From GYS-P2D sp964414425 (GTDB taxonomy: Bacteria; Bacteroidota; Bacteroidia; Chitinophagales; Saprospiraceae), in NCBI GenBank assembly GCA_964414425.1, contig CAYPWL010000038.1:1-28908 (forward strand): 28,908 nucleotides of DNA, in the 5' to 3' direction. This document shows, piece after piece, positions 26,462-28,908 of the stretch; the first letter of the stretch is position 1, and each line of letters begins with the position of its first letter. The translations under genes and the position numbers were made by a program. The notes beneath the pieces are model-generated. The model was not told the origin of the DNA, did no database searches, and saw only the letters and a list, made by a program, of their open reading frames with translations.

Positions 26462-27178
26462 TCACATAGTCGTTATCATATCCTCCTTCAAATGAGGAAG
26501 CGTATTGAATGACTGCAAGCTCAATCTATTACCCGAAAACAAAACTTCAGAAATAGCTGTATTCAGCATGACCAAATTGAAACCTATTGCTTTACTGGGA
26601 TCCTCGACACCCATGACTTTAGCCAACATAGCCGCGATACATCCTCCAGATGAAAAGGCTGCAATAGTTTTTCCTTTTTCGTTTCCATTCAAGACTGTAT
26701 CTAATCCCACCTCGGCAGTCTTTCTGAAGTCCGCAAAGGATTGTGTGCCTGCCGGAAGATGAAAGCCCAAAGTGTCAGTTGACCACATCCGTAGATAGGC
26801 AAGGGTCATTTTCATTTTAGTCTTATGACTGGGTTGTTGATCCATTTCCTCAAACCATTGCTTAAAGTTAGCATGATGTTGGGTCAGCTCCTCTCTAACA
26901 AGATCCATGGTATGCATTCCTTTATACTCTCTGAGCTCTTCGACCTCAATTGCGTCTGGAAACGGGATGCTTCGCTTCTCGTAAGCTTCTCTCACCCGAT
27001 CATAGGTCTGACGTTGTCGCTTCAATGGGCCAACATACACTTTATCAATATGGATCGGCTTACTAACCAAATAATCTCCTAAGACCTGAGATTGCCGATG
27101 ACCATGCTCTGAAAGATTATCATAGTCCTCCGCTAAAAAAGATGCCTGCGCATGTCGTATCAAATATAGTTTGCTCAT
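26462..27178 (-). CDS. Histidine phosphatase / phosphoglycerate mutase-fold protein
   Basis: 238 residues with the RHAQAS signature (R8, H9) at the N-terminus, a second phosphate-binding Arg near R53, and the acidic EELREYKGMH region (about 80-89). The position where most family members have the second catalytic His (SHGG) reads FSSGG (S176, S177), so that His is absent. I believe this is usual for the subgroup found beside acyl-CoA dehydrogenases and SDRs, which is the context here. The substrate is unknown. It lies downstream of degraded SDR genes after a 127-base gap and ends before the bidirectional terminator. Confidence 0.88.
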   Translation of the reverse strand: MSKLYLIRHAQASFLAEDYDNLSEHGHRQSQVLGDYLVSKPIHIDKVYVGPLKRQRQTYDRVREAYEKRSIPFPDAIEVEELREYKGMHTMDLVREELTQHHANFKQWFEEMDQQPSHKTKMKMTLAYLRMWSTDTLGFHLPAGTQSFADFRKTAEVGLDTVLNGNEKGKTIAAFSSGGCIAAMLAKVMGVEDPSKAIGFNLVMLNTAISEVLFSGNRLSLQSFNTLPHLKEDMITTM

Positions 27179-27305
27179 TATGCTATTTTATGCCTCGATC
27201 AGATCGATTAATCTGTTCCTCGAAGGTAGTTTATATAGGAGGCTCGGTCAGTGATTTATTTGTCACTTCGACACATTTCATGGCTCTCCTTAATGCTCTC
27301 GCCTA

Positions 27306-27521
27306 TTAGGCCATATCTGCTCGATCGGTAACGTCTACGATACGTGTCATTCCATCGCCACCTTGATCTTTGACTTGATGGAAGATAGATTGCAGATTTT
27401 CTTCTCTGATGTCTAAGAGTGCCACCCTGGCTCCTTGGGCGGATAATTGCAATGCCAACTCCTTGCCGAGGCCCGAGCCACCGCCTGTAATCACGGCTAC
27501 TTTATTTTTGAGATTCTTCAT
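27306..27521 (-). pseudogene. Truncated short-chain dehydrogenase (N-terminal fragment)
   Basis: 71 codons starting at an ATG and giving the first Rossmann half of an SDR: VAVITGGGSGLGKEL (the TGxxxGxG motif) and LLDIREENL, then VDVTDRADMA and two stop codons in a row (TAA TAG). A normal SDR needs about 180 further residues, including the Ser-Tyr-Lys catalytic set; none is found in any frame of the next 125 bases. A short alternative frame just after the stops gives IGESIKESHEMCRSDK and then a stop, which might be the tail of another lost gene, but this is weak. The reading is an internal deletion leaving an inactive fragment. Confidence 0.8.
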
Positions 27522-27585
27522 GCTTTTCTTTAGTTAGGATTTAACTTTTTTATGATTGTTAGATAGCTTGATTAGCCTACACCAG

Positions 27586-28374
27586 TTAGGTTTCCGTTAA
27601 TTCTCTTTTCATCAAACTATTAATGATGAACCTGGGCAGTGTCTTATTAAGTGGTTTCAATCGACGTAGTTTTGCTCCTATGACGATGTAGTCTTTTCCA
27701 TTTTTGAAACCCTTCCAGACATCGTCTGCTACTTCATCTTTGGTAGTGGATGTTATACCATCGAAGAGTTTCACCTTTTCCATTTTTGCCGCTATCGGGA
27801 ATTTAGTATCTGAAATAGGTGCAGGACAAACAGTAATCACCTTGACTTTAGAATTTAATTCCTTCAATTCCTCACTCAAGGCTTGACTATAGTGAGCAAT
27901 AAAAGCCTTGGTTGCTGCATAGGTCGCCATTCTGGGTACAGGTTGAAAGGAGCTACTGGAACTGATATTGATAATGGCTCCTTCATCGTTAGCGATCATC
28001 TCTGTTAGGAATAATCGGGTCATTTTGTATAGGCTTATGACATTCAACTCAATCATGTTCACTTCCTTATCCATATCTATAGTAGGACTCAACCCATGGG
28101 TGCCAAAGCCAGCGTTATTGATTAATACATCGACACTCCTATTGTTACTTTTTACCCAATCATAGGTTTTCTTGGGAGCGCCGGGCAGTGATAAATCTTG
28201 TATCAGATAAGTTATAACCGCTTGGGGAAACTCTTCTAATAGTTGCTTTTTTGCTAATTAAGCTTCCTCCTCTGACAAAGTCACCCAACTGATCCAATAA
28301 CCGTTTTGAATAAACCGTTTGGTCATTGATAAACCAATACCACTCGAACCTCCTGTAATTAGTGCAATTTTCAT
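27586..28374 (-). pseudogene. Short-chain dehydrogenase interrupted by one in-frame stop codon
   Basis: Read as one frame from the ATG at 28374 to the stop at 27586, this is a 262-residue SDR with a single TAA at codon 39 (28258-28260), between SEEEA and LAKKQLLEEFP. Before the stop is the cofactor motif ALITGGSSGIG. After it come VDVLINNAGFGTHG (NNAG motif), INISSSSS with the catalytic Ser, and YAATKAF with the Tyr and Lys. Length and motifs are complete apart from the stop, which a single C-to-T change from CAA (Gln) would explain. A restart at a downstream ATG (28092) would give a 168-residue protein lacking the cofactor site. The family is a DltE-like classical SDR. A sequencing error is the alternative. 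Confidence 0.85.
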
Positions 28375-28376
28375 GT

Positions 28377-28508
28377 TTATAAATGAAAATATTGTGTGTC
28401 GATATCCTCTTGCCTAGCGGCACGTTTTAATAAATTTTGTCCCAACTGGTTAGCATGCGCCTCCTCTGGATCATCGGCAAATCGCATAGTCCTCGTATGG
28501 GCATACAT
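28377..28508 (-). pseudogene. Small ORF resembling the C-terminal end of an acyl-CoA dehydrogenase
   Basis: A 43-codon frame preceded in frame by two stop codons and ending two bases before the next SDR. Its N-terminal half, MYAHTRTMRFADDPEEAH, looks like the last conserved segment of ACAD10/11-type acyl-CoA dehydrogenases (the pattern ...RTLRxADGPDEVH). The rest, ending DIDTQYFHL, would be the tail. The other 360 or so residues are missing: the fragment begins directly after the stop of the upstream SDR. Context supports this, because such enzymes commonly sit beside SDRs and a histidine phosphatase. The identification is by eye only. Confidence 0.5.
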
Positions 28509-28521
28509 GGCAGCTTATTAG

Positions 28522-28908
28522 TTAGAGCGTCACGCCACCATCAATAACCAAATGTTGCCCCGTAACATATGCTGCTAAGGGTGATGCTAAAAACAAAGCT
28601 CCCCCCGCCATATCTTGCGGCGTTCCAGATCGCTGAATTGGGCATGTTCTTTTAAATGCTGCTTCTTGTTCCGCTCCTGCTTGATTGGCAGTTAATTTAG
28701 TGGGTACCATACCTGGGGCTATTTCATTGACTCTGATCCCTTTTCGCCCCCATTTCATGGCTAAGCCTTTTGTGAGTTGTTTAAGCCTTGCTTTACTTGC
28801 AGTATAGGCCGGATTATTGATGGCAGGCCTTATGGTAACAACTGAATCCAGATTTATGATATTTCCACCACTTATCTCTAAATGAGGATAAAAAGCTATA
28901 CACAAATG
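28522..28908 (-). CDS. Short-chain dehydrogenase, C-terminal part (cut by window edge)
   Basis: About 128 residues of a classical SDR; the 5' part lies beyond the window. Visible are INLDSVV with the catalytic Ser, YTASKARL with the Tyr and Lys, KGIRVNEIAPGMVPT after the active site, and the typical C-terminus VTGQHLVIDGGVTL. It resembles 3-oxoacyl-ACP reductase/FabG-like or 3-hydroxyacyl dehydrogenases; the substrate cannot be told. No stop interrupts the visible part, so this copy may be intact. It is the most upstream visible member of the SDR-dehydrogenase cluster. Confidence 0.88.
   Translation of the reverse strand, partial: HLCIAFYPHLEISGGNIINLDSVVTIRPAINNPAYTASKARLKQLTKGLAMKWGRKGIRVNEIAPGMVPTKLTANQAGAEQEAAFKRTCPIQRSGTPQDMAGGALFLASPLAAYVTGQHLVIDGGVTL

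Noticed and set aside
28160..28423. 87-codon minus-strand frame overlapping the interrupted SDR
   Set aside because: It is out of frame with the SDR motifs, which explain the same DNA far better.

Overview
The window looks like part of a Bacteroidota chromosome, possibly from the Saprospiria/Chitinophagia side, although the class is a guess. The support is an alternative complex III (ACIII) plus cytochrome oxidase locus in the Bacteroidota order, a metalloprotease with a type IX secretion C-terminal domain, a Bacteroidota-type LptD-like protein, a TonB-dependent receptor with a carboxypeptidase-regulatory-like N-terminus, and TAnnTTTG-type promoter matches. No RNA genes, CRISPR arrays, IS elements or integrases were seen.

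Layout. (1) 1-10469, minus strand: one tight respiratory operon, actA-actB-actC-actD-actE-actF-coxB-coxA, with gaps of 2 to 22 bases and coxA running off the window. It moves electrons from quinol through haem c subunits to a caa3-type oxidase. (2) 10594-11388, minus: thyA. (3) 11527-16866: a secreted pappalysin-like protease (+), an LptD-like outer-membrane assembly protein (-) overlapping it tail to tail, and a divergent MCE/MlaD-family lipid-transport protein (+). (4) 16953-17738, minus: an apparent in-frame chimera of a response-regulator receiver and a family 2 glycosyltransferase, each missing essential parts. (5) 17935-22014, minus: a tight operon of a HAD phosphatase, an MsbA-like ABC exporter, a small outer-membrane barrel protein and MurB. 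(6) 22363-26298, plus: a 1311-residue TonB-dependent receptor ending in eight thrombospondin type 3 (TSP3) calcium-binding repeats and an OmpA peptidoglycan-binding domain, followed by a strong terminator. (7) 26462-28908, minus: a histidine phosphatase-fold protein downstream of a decaying fatty-acid/alcohol-metabolism cluster, made of a truncated SDR, an SDR with one in-frame stop, a 43-codon remnant resembling an acyl-CoA dehydrogenase C-terminus, and an SDR cut by the window edge.

Most notable: cytochrome c oxidase subunit II carries a C-terminal OmpA-like domain with the usual peptidoglycan-binding Asp and Arg, on the periplasmic side. This suggests the ACIII-oxidase supercomplex may be tethered to the cell wall. 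A second OmpA domain, on the TonB-dependent receptor, would tether that outer-membrane transporter to the same wall. His-rich tails or loops recur on four proteins of the respiratory operon. The receiver-glycosyltransferase chimera and the decayed 3' cluster point to recent deletions, or to assembly errors that need to be excluded.
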